NCBI GenBank assembly: GCA_963814645.1
Contig: CAWFDX010000002.1
Span: forward strand, 310,001-374,000
Origin: RYN-230 sp963814645
GTDB taxonomy: Bacteria; Actinomycetota; Actinomycetes; Streptosporangiales; Streptosporangiaceae
Reading direction: 5' to 3'
DNA: 64,000 nucleotides
Below the pieces are notes generated by a model. That model saw nothing but the letters and a program-made list of their open reading frames with translations. It made no database searches and was not told the origin of the DNA. Below, piece after piece: positions 1-7,566 of this stretch; the stretch's first letter is position 1, and the number at the start of each line of letters is the position of its first letter. The position numbers were made by a program, and so were the translations under genes.

Positions 1-1358
1 CTGAGCCGGGCGACGGCAGCATCGTGCTGCGGTCCGTTGCCACCGGCCGCTACCTGGCCGCGGACGGCGCGTCCGGCGAGATGCGGGCCTGCGCGACTGA
101 CGCGGCAGGCGCGCAGCCGTTCCGCTGGGAGGTGCTGAGGGACGGGACGGCTGAAGCGGCCCGGCTGGCCGCCGCGGCCGGAAGCTGCGTGCTGGTGGTG
201 GGCAACGACCCGCTGGTCAACGGCCGGGAGAACCAGGACCGGGCCACGCTGGCCCTGCCGCCCGCCCAGGACCGGCTGATCCGGGCGGTGCACGCGGCCT
301 GCCCGCGGCTGGTCCTGGTCGTCATGAGCAGCTACCCGTATGCGCTGGGCTGGGCCGCGGACCACGTGCCCGCCATCGTGTGGACCAGCCACGGCGGGCA
401 GGAAGCCGGCCGCGGGCTGGCCGACGTGCTGACCGGCGCGGCCGAGCCCACCGGGCGGCTGGCCCAGACCTGGTACGCCGCCGACCAAGACCTGCCTGGG
501 CTGCTCGACTACGACATCATCAAGGCCCGGCGCACCTATCTGTACTTCGATGGCTGCCCGCTGTACCCGTTCGGGCACGGGCTCAGCTACACCACGTTCG
601 GCTACTCCGGGCTGCGGCTGGATCCAGCCGAGGTGGACCCGGACGGCACCGTGACCGTCTCGGTCCAGGTGACCAACACCGGCACCCGGGCCGGGACCGA
701 GGTGGTGCAGTGTTACACCGGCCCGGTCGCGCCGCGCCGCCCCCGGCCGCGGGGTGCTCTGGCCGGGTTCGCCCGGCTGTCACTGGCGCCTGGCGAGACT
801 GGCACGGTCCGGTTCCCGGTGCCGGTGTCCGCGCTGGCCTACTGGGACGTGGCAGCCGCCCGGATGACCGTGGATCCCGGCGACTACCTGGTCAAGGTGG
901 GCTCGTCCAGCGCGGCCATCCGGGAATCCGGCTGGCTGCGGGTGCGCGGCCCGGCGCCGCCACCGCGGCCGGTCCGAGGCAGCTGGGTCCGGGCCGCGGA
1001 CTTCGATGACTACGACGGCATCACGCTGGTGGATGAGACCCGGGAGCGGGGTGACGCGGTGACCCCGGCCGGGCCGGTCCCGGGCTGGATCCAGTTCCGG
1101 GAGACCGATCTCGGGCCCGGGCCGGCCACGCTGACCGTGCGGGTCGCCCGGGAGGAGGCGGCCCCAGCCACCGTGGCGCTCCGCACTGGGGTGCCAGGTG
1201 AGCCCCTCGGCCAGCTCACCGTGCCCGCCACCGGCAGCCGGTACGCCTACACCGACGTCAGCGTGCGCCTGCGGGACCTGGGTGCTCCCGGCCCCACCGA
1301 GCTGTACCTGCTCCTGGACGGCCCGGTGCGGCTGGCCGCGTTCCGGATAGACCTGTGA
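1..1358 (+). CDS. Glycoside hydrolase family 3 beta-glycosidase, C-terminal part (5' partial)
   Basis: The reading frame is open to the left window edge, so the gene starts upstream and the N-terminal GH3 barrel is missing. The visible part begins with a short beta-trefoil (fascin-like) segment, continues with the GH3 C-terminal alpha/beta sandwich (VLVVGND, then SHGGQEAGRGLADVLTG and a PTGRL turn), shows the FGHGLSYTTF motif, a fibronectin-III-like domain around residues 200-310, and a C-terminal jelly-roll resembling a CBM6 carbohydrate-binding module. Family members hydrolyse beta-glucosides or beta-xylosides by retention. The stop overlaps the start of the GH42 gene by 4 bases, so the two are probably translationally coupled for oligosaccharide breakdown. 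The substrate cannot be read from the sequence. Confidence 0.9.
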   Translation, partial: EPGDGSIVLRSVATGRYLAADGASGEMRACATDAAGAQPFRWEVLRDGTAEAARLAAAAGSCVLVVGNDPLVNGRENQDRATLALPPAQDRLIRAVHAACPRLVLVVMSSYPYALGWAADHVPAIVWTSHGGQEAGRGLADVLTGAAEPTGRLAQTWYAADQDLPGLLDYDIIKARRTYLYFDGCPLYPFGHGLSYTTFGYSGLRLDPAEVDPDGTVTVSVQVTNTGTRAGTEVVQCYTGPVAPRRPRPRGALAGFARLSLAPGETGTVRFPVPVSALAYWDVAAARMTVDPGDYLVKVGSSSAAIRESGWLRVRGPAPPPRPVRGSWVRAADFDDYDGITLVDETRERGDAVTPAGPVPGWIQFRETDLGPGPATLTVRVAREEAAPATVALRTGVPGEPLGQLTVPATGSRYAYTDVSVRLRDLGAPGPTELYLLLDGPVRLAAFRIDL

Positions 1359-3427
1359 GTACCGGCCTGTGGTTCGGCGGGGACTACGACCCGGAGCAGT
1401 GGGACGAGCCGGTCTGGGCCGAAGACGACGCGCTGATGCGCGCGGCCGGGGTGAACACCGCCACCGTCGGGGTGTTCTCCTGGGCCCGGCTCGAACCGGC
1501 CGAAGGCGAGTACGACTTCGGCTGGCTGGACGCCACCCTGGACCGGCTGGCTGCCAACCAGGTCCGGGTCATCCTGGCCACCCCGACCGCGTCCCCGCCG
1601 CCCTGGTTCACGCTCGCCTACCCGGACGCGATGCCGGTGACCCGGGATGGCATGCGGCTGACCCACGGCAGCCGGGACACGTACTGCGCGGCTGCTCCCG
1701 CCTACCGGGCCGCCGCCCGGCGCATTGCCGCCGCCCTGGCGGCCCGGTACGGCCAGCATCCGGCCGTGGCGCTCTGGCACGTGCACAACGAATACGGCAC
1801 CGTCTGCTGGTGTGAGCACGCGGCACTGGCGTTCAGAAGCTGGCTGCAGAAACGGTACGGCGCGGACGTGGACGGCCTGGCTCAGCTGAACGAGACCTGG
1901 GGGACAGCGTTCTGGAGCCAGTGCTACTCGGCGTGGCCGCAGGTGCAGCCGCCGCGGGCCACCCAGTGGCGGGGCAATCCGGGGCAACTGCTCGACTTCC
2001 GCCGGTTCTGGTCCGACGAGCTGCTGGCCGCGTTCTGCGAGCAGCGGGACGAGATCCGCCGGGCCGCCCCGGGGGTGCCGGTCACCACGAACCTGATGCT
2101 GCCGGACTACCAGGTCATCGACCCGTGGGCGTGGCGGCGCCAGGTCGATGTGGTCGCGGTGGACCACTACCTGTCGGCTACCGGGCCGGCCGGGCACGCC
2201 GACATCGCGTTCGCCGCGGACCGGGCCCGGTCCTGGGCGGGCGGCCGGCCGTGGCTGCTGATGGAGCAGGCCACCCGGCTGGTCTACGCGCCGGGCGGCC
2301 AGATCCTCAGCCGGCCGCCGGGCCGGATGCTCCGGGACAGCCTGGGCTACGTCGCGCGCGGCTCGGACAGCGTGCTGTTCTTCCAGTGGCGGGCCTCCCG
2401 GGCCGGGGCGGAGATGTGGCACTCCGCGATGCTGCCGCACGGCGGCCCGGACACCGCCGCGTTCCGTGAGATGGCCGCGCTCGGCGCGGCCACGGCGCGG
2501 CTCGGCGAGGTGGCCGGCAGCACGGTCACCGCGCGGACCGCCGTGCTGCTGGACGCCGATTCCTGGTGGGCGCTGGACAGCCAGGGGCTGCGTGGTGCGG
2601 ACCTGCGCTACCTGGACGCGGTGCGCCGCGACCACGCCGCGCTGCGCCGGGCCGGGATCGTCTGCGACCTGGCCCACCCGGAGGCCGGCCTGTCCGGGTA
2701 CCGGCTGCTGCTGGCTCCGGCGCTGTACCTGCTCACCGACGCGGGCGCCGAGTCGCTGCGCCGGTTCGTGGCGGACGGCGGCGTGCTGGTCGTGTCGTTC
2801 GGCAGCGGGCTGGTCGATGCGGCCGGCCAGGTCCGGCTGGGCGGGTACCCGGGCGCGCTGCGCGACCTGCTCGGCATCCGGGTCGAGGAGTTCTTCCCGC
2901 TGCCCGATGGGGAGACGGTGCCGCTGTCTTCCGGCGCACCGGGCAGCCCGCCTGGCCTCCTCCCCTCCAGCGCGCGGGGCGCGGCCTGGAGCGAGCTGAT
3001 GACCGTCACCGGCGCCGAGGTGCTGGCCAGCTACGCGGCCGGCCCGCTGGTCAGCCGGCCAGCCGTCACCCGGCACGACGTCGGGCAGGGCAGCGCCTGG
3101 TACCTGTCCACCGAACTGGACCCCGCCGCCCACGACCAGCTCATCGCCGCCGCGCTGGCCGCCGCCGGCCTGACGCCGGAGGTCCCAGGCCTGCCATCGG
3201 GGGTGGAGGCGGTGCGGAGGCGTGCGGCCGACGGGCGATCCTGGTTGTTCCTGCTCAATCACACCACCGAGCCGGTGCTTGTCCCGGCTGACGGCACCGA
3301 GTTGCTGTCTGGTGCCCAGGTAGCCGGCTCGCTGGAACTGCCGCCGGGAGGCGTCGCCGTCGTCCGCGAGGTGGTCCCCCATCGTGATCATGACTTCAGT
3401 GTCGCTGGGACGACACCAAACTCATGA
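1355..3427 (+). CDS. Beta-galactosidase, glycoside hydrolase family 42
   Basis: The 690-residue product fits GH42 length. The N-terminus LWFGGDYDPEQW and the NTATVGVFSWARLEP segment are typical of the family's TIM barrel. The predicted acid/base glutamate is E146 in HVHNEYG and the nucleophile is E304 in LLMEQATR. A trimerisation (class I glutamine amidotransferase-like) domain and a small beta domain follow. No signal peptide is seen, so it should act in the cytoplasm on imported beta-galactosides. The GTG start overlaps the upstream GH3 stop (GTGA). The last coding bases and stop lie inside a long nested palindrome, and the stop directly abuts the convergent asparagine-synthetase-like gene. 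Confidence 0.95.
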   Translation: MSTGLWFGGDYDPEQWDEPVWAEDDALMRAAGVNTATVGVFSWARLEPAEGEYDFGWLDATLDRLAANQVRVILATPTASPPPWFTLAYPDAMPVTRDGMRLTHGSRDTYCAAAPAYRAAARRIAAALAARYGQHPAVALWHVHNEYGTVCWCEHAALAFRSWLQKRYGADVDGLAQLNETWGTAFWSQCYSAWPQVQPPRATQWRGNPGQLLDFRRFWSDELLAAFCEQRDEIRRAAPGVPVTTNLMLPDYQVIDPWAWRRQVDVVAVDHYLSATGPAGHADIAFAADRARSWAGGRPWLLMEQATRLVYAPGGQILSRPPGRMLRDSLGYVARGSDSVLFFQWRASRAGAEMWHSAMLPHGGPDTAAFREMAALGAATARLGEVAGSTVTARTAVLLDADSWWALDSQGLRGADLRYLDAVRRDHAALRRAGIVCDLAHPEAGLSGYRLLLAPALYLLTDAGAESLRRFVADGGVLVVSFGSGLVDAAGQVRLGGYPGALRDLLGIRVEEFFPLPDGETVPLSSGAPGSPPGLLPSSARGAAWSELMTVTGAEVLASYAAGPLVSRPAVTRHDVGQGSAWYLSTELDPAAHDQLIAAALAAAGLTPEVPGLPSGVEAVRRRAADGRSWLFLLNHTTEPVLVPADGTELLSGAQVAGSLELPPGGVAVVREVVPHRDHDFSVAGTTPNS

Positions 3428-3432
3428 TCACG
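3383..3432. terminator. Nested palindrome over two convergent stop codons, probable bidirectional terminator
   Basis: Outer 11-base arms CGTGATCATGA (3383-3393) and TCATGATCACG (3422-3432) enclose inner arms GTGTCG (3399-3404) and CGACAC (3411-3416) with a 6-base loop. Both stop codons, TGA at 3425-3427 on plus and at 3430-3428 on minus, lie in the right outer arm. There is no clear U-tract. The position between convergent genes suggests transcript ends on both strands. Confidence 0.7.
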
Positions 3433-4138
3433 AATCCTTGGCTGGCCTGCGGAGGGCTAGGACGGCGTTCCAGCGGGCGGCGCCGGCTAGGTCGCGGGCC
3501 CGTTCGGTGAGCCGGTAGTCCTGCCGGGCGGCGGCGTCGGCGATGGCCCGGTCCAGGTCGTGGCCGCACCGTTCCAGCACCGTGTCGAAGTCCCGGCGCA
3601 CCGGCTCCAGCAGGTCGTAGCCGAATGACCGGTGCAGCCGAGGGAACAGCGGCTTGAACAGCCGGGCCCGCTCGTGCAGCCCGGTCGAGTAGGACATCAT
3701 GTCCTTCGGCCGCTGCCGGATGTAGTCCGGCACGAAGTCGGCGAACGCGTGCCGGAGGATCCACTTGTCCTGGCCGTGCCGCTGCTTGAACTCGCGCGGC
3801 AGCCGCATGGCCAGCTCGACCAGGGCCAGGTCGAGGAACGGGACGCGCAGTTCGGTGCCGTGCCCCATGCTGGCCCGGTCCAGCCGCTGCAGCTCGGTCC
3901 GGCACAGGTTGCGGATCTTGTGCAGAAACAGCCGCCGGACCGCGGCGGCGCCCCATTCCAGGACCGCCTCCAGCACCACCTCGGTGTCGCTGTCGCTGCG
4001 CAGCCGCTGAGTACCGGCCAGCAGCCGGTCGGTGAGCAGCACCTCCTCCACCTCACCGCGCGGCGCCAGCGACGTGATCATCTGGCGGAACGTCTCCCGG
4101 TCCGGCTGCGGGCCGAGGATGAGCGCGATGCCGCACAT
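3428..4138 (-). CDS. Asparagine synthetase (glutamine-hydrolysing) homologue with internal deletions
   Basis: The product starts MCGIALILG, so Cys2, the class II glutamine amidotransferase nucleophile, is present, and it ends with the C-terminal synthetase region (HGTELRVPFLDLALVELAMRLP and WILRHAF). It has only 236 residues, whereas AsnB enzymes have about 600. Most of the amidotransferase domain and the whole ATP-pyrophosphatase loop (SGGxDS) are missing, with apparent junctions near residues 47 and 74. The frame remains open. It is probably inactive as an asparagine synthetase, or a regulatory or specialised remnant. It follows the LAS peptidase-like gene by a few bases in an operon, where an intact enzyme might have modified cell-wall carboxylates by amidation (inference). 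Confidence 0.75.
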   Translation of the reverse strand: MCGIALILGPQPDRETFRQMITSLAPRGEVEEVLLTDRLLAGTQRLRSDSDTEVVLEAVLEWGAAAVRRLFLHKIRNLCRTELQRLDRASMGHGTELRVPFLDLALVELAMRLPREFKQRHGQDKWILRHAFADFVPDYIRQRPKDMMSYSTGLHERARLFKPLFPRLHRSFGYDLLEPVRRDFDTVLERCGHDLDRAIADAAARQDYRLTERARDLAGAARWNAVLALRRPAKDS

Positions 4139-4206
4139 CGCGGTCAGCCGCCCTGGGCCGCGTTGGCCAGCAGCTCATCCGCGGCTTCCGGGCTGAGGCA
4201 GACATG

Positions 4207-5007
4207 TCAGGCCTGGCCCTCGTCGATGACGTTCACCTGGCCCGCCTGCTGCCGCCCGAGCAGCAGCGCCTCCAGCGCGGGCCGGGCGCCGAACTGGGCG
4301 AACCAGGCCATCTCGATGTCAATGGCGTAGCCCACGCAGTGTGCGCTGGGCAGCGACGCGGCATAGCCCAGGGCGCGGAGCCGGCGCTGGTGCTCGATGC
4401 TGCGGGCCAGGCTGGTCACCCACAGCGCCGGGGTGCGCGGCCCGGCCTCCGCGGCCAGGCCCGCGGCCAGCTGGTTCAGCAGCAGCACCGCCTCCGGGCG
4501 GGTGCGGGCGAAGCGGAGCCCAGCGGTGCGCGGCGCCCGGTTCGGCTGGAGCCGCCGGGCCGCCGCCCGGACAGCCCGGGCGGGCAGGCCGCGGGCCTGC
4601 CGCCGGTACTGGAACAGCAGCCGGCCGTCGCGCCGCAATGGCTCCAGATCGACCAGCTCGGCCGAGCTGAGCAACTCGGAATCGGTGACATAGGCCCGGG
4701 TCTGGCCCCACCACATGATGTCGATCAGGGCGAACAGGTGAATCCGGATATGGGCGGCCAGGTCCCGGGCAGAACTGCGGACGTTTGGCTGGTAATGCCG
4801 GACCTCGCGAAGCAGCCGCTGGGCGGCCGCGTCGGTGCCCTCCGGGGTGGCCGCCAGCACCGCGGTCAGCTCCGCGTCGCCGATCCGCTCGGTGAGCACC
4901 TTCTCCGCTTTGCTCCGATCTCCCGGACCGGTGTAACCAGCCATCTCCAGCAGCAGGTCGGCTACTGCGTCGCGGTAAGCCGGCAGGCCGGGCCCGGTAT
5001 TCAGCAT
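4207..5007 (-). CDS. LAS-family (peptidase M15-like) protein with probable premature stop
   Basis: The key motif is S221-A-H223-C-V-G-Y-A-I-D230, an exact SxHxxGxAxD zinc-binding signature of LAS metallopeptidases (D,D-carboxypeptidase, VanX and DUF5715-type proteins). No signal peptide is visible. The start at 5007 is chosen because a longer frame would run into the opposite-strand Ddn-like gene. The annotated end is TGA at 4209-4207, but the same frame continues as HVCLSPEAADELLANAAQGG with GC-rich third positions to a second TGA at 4146-4144, 5 bases before the asparagine-synthetase-like start. The first TGA therefore looks like a TGG (Trp) mutated to stop. The likely role is cell-wall peptide hydrolysis or modification. 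Confidence 0.75.
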   Translation of the reverse strand: MLNTGPGLPAYRDAVADLLLEMAGYTGPGDRSKAEKVLTERIGDAELTAVLAATPEGTDAAAQRLLREVRHYQPNVRSSARDLAAHIRIHLFALIDIMWWGQTRAYVTDSELLSSAELVDLEPLRRDGRLLFQYRRQARGLPARAVRAAARRLQPNRAPRTAGLRFARTRPEAVLLLNQLAAGLAAEAGPRTPALWVTSLARSIEHQRRLRALGYAASLPSAHCVGYAIDIEMAWFAQFGARPALEALLLGRQQAGQVNVIDEGQA

Positions 5008-5133
5008 GTGACCTAGAGTAACATAACGAAAACGGTAAGTTATGGAGATGCTTTGCCTCGTCGTGGGCAGCCGTGCTGCCATAAGCTCCGGGCTGAGCGA
5101 ATAGCCAGCTAACGGCCGAGATAGGAGTGACCG

Positions 5134-5547
5134 GTGCCGGACGACTGGAACAGCAAGATCATCGAGGAGTTCCGCGCGAACGACGGCAAGGTGGGCGGGC
5201 CGTTCGAGGGCGCGACGCTGCTCCTGCTGCACACCACGGGCGCCCGCTCCGGCCAGGAACGCGTCAACCCGGTCATGTACCGCGACCTGGGCAATGGCAG
5301 CTACGCGGTGTTCGCGTCCAAGGGCGGCGCGCCGACCCACCCGGACTGGTACCACAACCTGGTGGCCAATCCCCGGGTCAGCGCGGAGATCGGCACCAGG
5401 ACCGGGCAGTTCACCGCGCGGGTGGCCGATGGCGACGAGCGGGAGCAGATCTGGGTTCCGCATAAGGAGAAGAACCCGGGCTTCGCCGACTACGAGCGGA
5501 ACACCACGCGGCAGATCCCGGTGGTCGTCCTGGATCCAGTCAGCTAA
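5134..5547 (+). CDS. Deazaflavin (F420)-dependent nitroreductase family protein (Ddn-like)
   Basis: This 137-residue protein carries the split-beta-barrel Ddn/DUF385 pattern: LLLLHTTGARSGQERVNPVMY, then the YAVFASKGGAPTHPDWYHNLVANP segment that lines the deazaflavin pocket, and VQ/EIG-type strands. Family members reduce unsaturated ketones, quinones or nitroimidazoles with F420H2; some bind F420 or fatty acids without known activity. The GTG start at 5134 follows AGGAG at a good distance. It is convergent with a second member of the same family only 6 bases away, so the two form a small paralogous pair. The physiological substrate is unknown. Confidence 0.88.
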   Translation: MPDDWNSKIIEEFRANDGKVGGPFEGATLLLLHTTGARSGQERVNPVMYRDLGNGSYAVFASKGGAPTHPDWYHNLVANPRVSAEIGTRTGQFTARVADGDEREQIWVPHKEKNPGFADYERNTTRQIPVVVLDPVS

Positions 5548-5553
5548 GGCCGG

Positions 5554-5967
5554 TCATGCCGGGGTCACCAGCAGCAGCGCGATCGGCCGGCTGGTCTTGG
5601 CCTGATAACGCTGGTACCGGCCGTGGTTGCCGTCGTTGGCCAGCTGCCACAGCCTGGTGTAGTCCGGGTCACCGGCCGGCACGAGCCGGGCCGTGCCGAG
5701 CAGGTGGGCCGGGCCGATTTGCAGCTGCACCTCCGGCTTGGCCGTGGCGTTGAGCAGCCAGGCCGGCGGCCGGTCGCGGCCGTTGTTCGACGCTACGAAC
5801 ACATACTCGGCGCCGTCCCGGGTGTAGACCACCGGCACGGTCCGGGACCGGCCGGTCTTCCGCCCGGTCGTGGTCAGCAGGGCAACCCGCACCCCGCCGC
5901 CGAGCCGGTGGCCGATCCGGCCGGCGGTCCACTCGTACGCCCTGCGGTGCAGGGCCGTCGGATCCAT
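5554..5967 (-). CDS. Deazaflavin (F420)-dependent nitroreductase family protein (Ddn-like)
   Basis: This 137-residue Ddn-like protein shows VALLTTTGRKTGRSRTVPVVYTR followed by YVFVASNNGRDRPPAWLLNATAKPEVQLQIG, the typical cofactor-pocket segment. It is a divergent paralogue of the convergent neighbour ending at 5547. The family uses F420H2 to reduce small organic molecules such as quinones or nitro compounds. The ATG at 5967 faces the promoter region of the MFS transporter, so both may be transcribed from the 5968-6063 interval. No membrane segment or export signal is seen. The exact substrate is not predictable. Confidence 0.87.
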   Translation of the reverse strand: MDPTALHRRAYEWTAGRIGHRLGGGVRVALLTTTGRKTGRSRTVPVVYTRDGAEYVFVASNNGRDRPPAWLLNATAKPEVQLQIGPAHLLGTARLVPAGDPDYTRLWQLANDGNHGRYQRYQAKTSRPIALLLVTPA

Positions 5968-6029
5968 GACGCTAGTCTCCCGGTTCCCGGCGTCCCTGCG
6001 GCCCGGTTTGAGGATCCGGTTTGCGGTTA

Positions 6030-6062
6030 GTTGACCAGCCTTAGTGCGGAAGGTTGGTCAAC
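6030..6062 (+). promoter_or_regulatory. Inverted repeat overlapping the ribosome binding site of the MFS gene
   Basis: GTTGACCAGCCTT (6030-6042) pairs with AAGGTTGGTCAAC (6050-6062) with one G-T mismatch and a 7-base loop. The right arm contains the GGAAGG-type ribosome binding site and ends one base before the ATG at 6064. It could be a repressor operator or an RNA hairpin that hides the ribosome binding site. Confidence 0.65.
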
Positions 6063-6063
6063 G

Positions 6064-7527
6064 ATGACACAGACCGAAACCGGCGGCCGGAACGTCCTGG
6101 CCGAACTCGACCAGCGCGCCCCTACGCGGTTCTACTGGCAGCTCACCCTGCTCGCCTGCCTGGGCGGCTTCCTGTTCGGGTACGACACCTCGAACATCGG
6201 GGCCGCGCTCAACTTCGTGCCCTACCACCTGAACGGGTTCTTCACCGGGTATCTGGTGGCTGGTGCCTCGCTGGGCGCGGCGGCCGGCGCCATCTGCGCC
6301 GGGCCGATCGCCGACCACTTCGGCCGGAAGTCCCTGCTCATCGCCGACGCACTGATCTACGCGGTCGGGTCGATCCTGTCCGCGATCACCCCGGACGCCG
6401 CCGTGCTGCTCATCGCGCGGACGCTGATCGGGCTGGCCATCGGGGCCGACTCGGCCATCGCCACCGCGTACATCGCCGAGTACGCGCCGCGCGGCCGCCG
6501 CGGTGCGCTCAGCATGCTGCAGCAGTGGATGATCACCGTCGGGATCCTGGTCTCCTACATCATCGCGCTGATCATCCTCAAGATCGCCCCGGGCAGCGCG
6601 TTCACCGCGGACTGGCGGCTCATCCTCGGGCTTGGCGCCGTCCCGGCGCTGATCGGGCTGGCGCTGCGGACCAAGATGCCGGAGTCGCCCCGGTGGCTGA
6701 TGCGGCACCGTGACTACGAGGGCGTGCGGAAGGCGCTGGCCACGTTCGGGACCGAGGTGTCGCTGCAGGACGTGGAGTTCACCGCCCGGGAACTGGACGA
6801 GGCGGACCGGCGCGAGCAGCGGCGCACCAACTGGACCGCAGGCGTGCGCCGGGCGCTGTTCGTGGTCTGCGTGTTCTTCATCTTCCAGCAGATCACCGGC
6901 ATCAACGTGCCGCTCTACTACGGCCCGCACCTGCTCGGCCCGCTGTTCCAGGGCAGCAACTCGCTGGTGGACAAGACCATCGCGGGCGTCGAGGTCACCG
7001 CCATGCTGACCGTCGTCAACGTGGGCGCCACCTACTTCGCGTTCCGCTGGATCGACCGGATCGGCCGCCGCAAGCTGGCCGTCGGCGGTTACACCGGCAT
7101 GGCCCTGTTCGCCCTGTTCGCCGCCGCGGGCCTGACGTTCTTCACCCACACCCCGCAGATCGTGGTCGTGATGATCGGCCTGGCCGGGTTCATCGCCTCG
7201 TTCGCCATCGGTGTCGGCGGCACTGGCTGGCTGCTGCAGGGTGAGGTGTTCCCCACCGCGGTGCGCGGCCGGGCCGCGTCCACCGGCGCCACCGTGGACT
7301 GGCTGGCCAACTTCGCGCTCATCGAGGTGTTCCCGGTGTGGCAGACCGGCATCGGCCTGGGCTGGGTGCTGACCTGCTTCGCCGCGCTGTGCGTGATGGC
7401 TATCGGCTTCGTGTACTGGTTCGTGCCGGAGACCAAGGGGCACTCGGTGGAGGAGATCACCCAGATCTTCGACCAGCAGGCCGCGCGTGGGGTCACGGCG
7501 AGCGCGGCGCACGCCCCGGCGGCCTAG
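6064..7527 (+). CDS. MFS sugar transporter (sugar porter family)
   Basis: This is a 487-residue, 12-helix protein of the sugar porter family. Signature elements are GGFLFGYDTSNIGAAL in helix 1, DHFGRKSLL in loop 2-3, PESPRWLM before the central loop, DRIGRRKL in loop 8-9 and PETKG after helix 12. Such proteins import hexoses, pentoses or polyols by proton symport. The start at 6064 is preferred over an upstream ATG at 6031 because GGAAGG lies at the proper spacing and the upstream stretch forms an inverted repeat. The next gene, a hydantoinase/oxoprolinase-like fusion, begins about 40 bases downstream, so this transporter might carry a non-sugar substrate for it (inference). Confidence 0.93.
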   Translation: MTQTETGGRNVLAELDQRAPTRFYWQLTLLACLGGFLFGYDTSNIGAALNFVPYHLNGFFTGYLVAGASLGAAAGAICAGPIADHFGRKSLLIADALIYAVGSILSAITPDAAVLLIARTLIGLAIGADSAIATAYIAEYAPRGRRGALSMLQQWMITVGILVSYIIALIILKIAPGSAFTADWRLILGLGAVPALIGLALRTKMPESPRWLMRHRDYEGVRKALATFGTEVSLQDVEFTARELDEADRREQRRTNWTAGVRRALFVVCVFFIFQQITGINVPLYYGPHLLGPLFQGSNSLVDKTIAGVEVTAMLTVVNVGATYFAFRWIDRIGRRKLAVGGYTGMALFALFAAAGLTFFTHTPQIVVVMIGLAGFIASFAIGVGGTGWLLQGEVFPTAVRGRAASTGATVDWLANFALIEVFPVWQTGIGLGWVLTCFAALCVMAIGFVYWFVPETKGHSVEEITQIFDQQAARGVTASAAHAPAA

Positions 7528-7566
7528 CCGGGGCGCACGCCGCAGTGCTCTGGCTGCCTAAGATGC

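Noticed and set aside
1247..3391. Very long open frame on the minus strand across the GH42 gene
   Set aside because: It is a shadow of the GC-rich plus-strand gene; its protein is Gln/Arg/Pro-rich with no domain, while the plus frame has a full GH42 enzyme.
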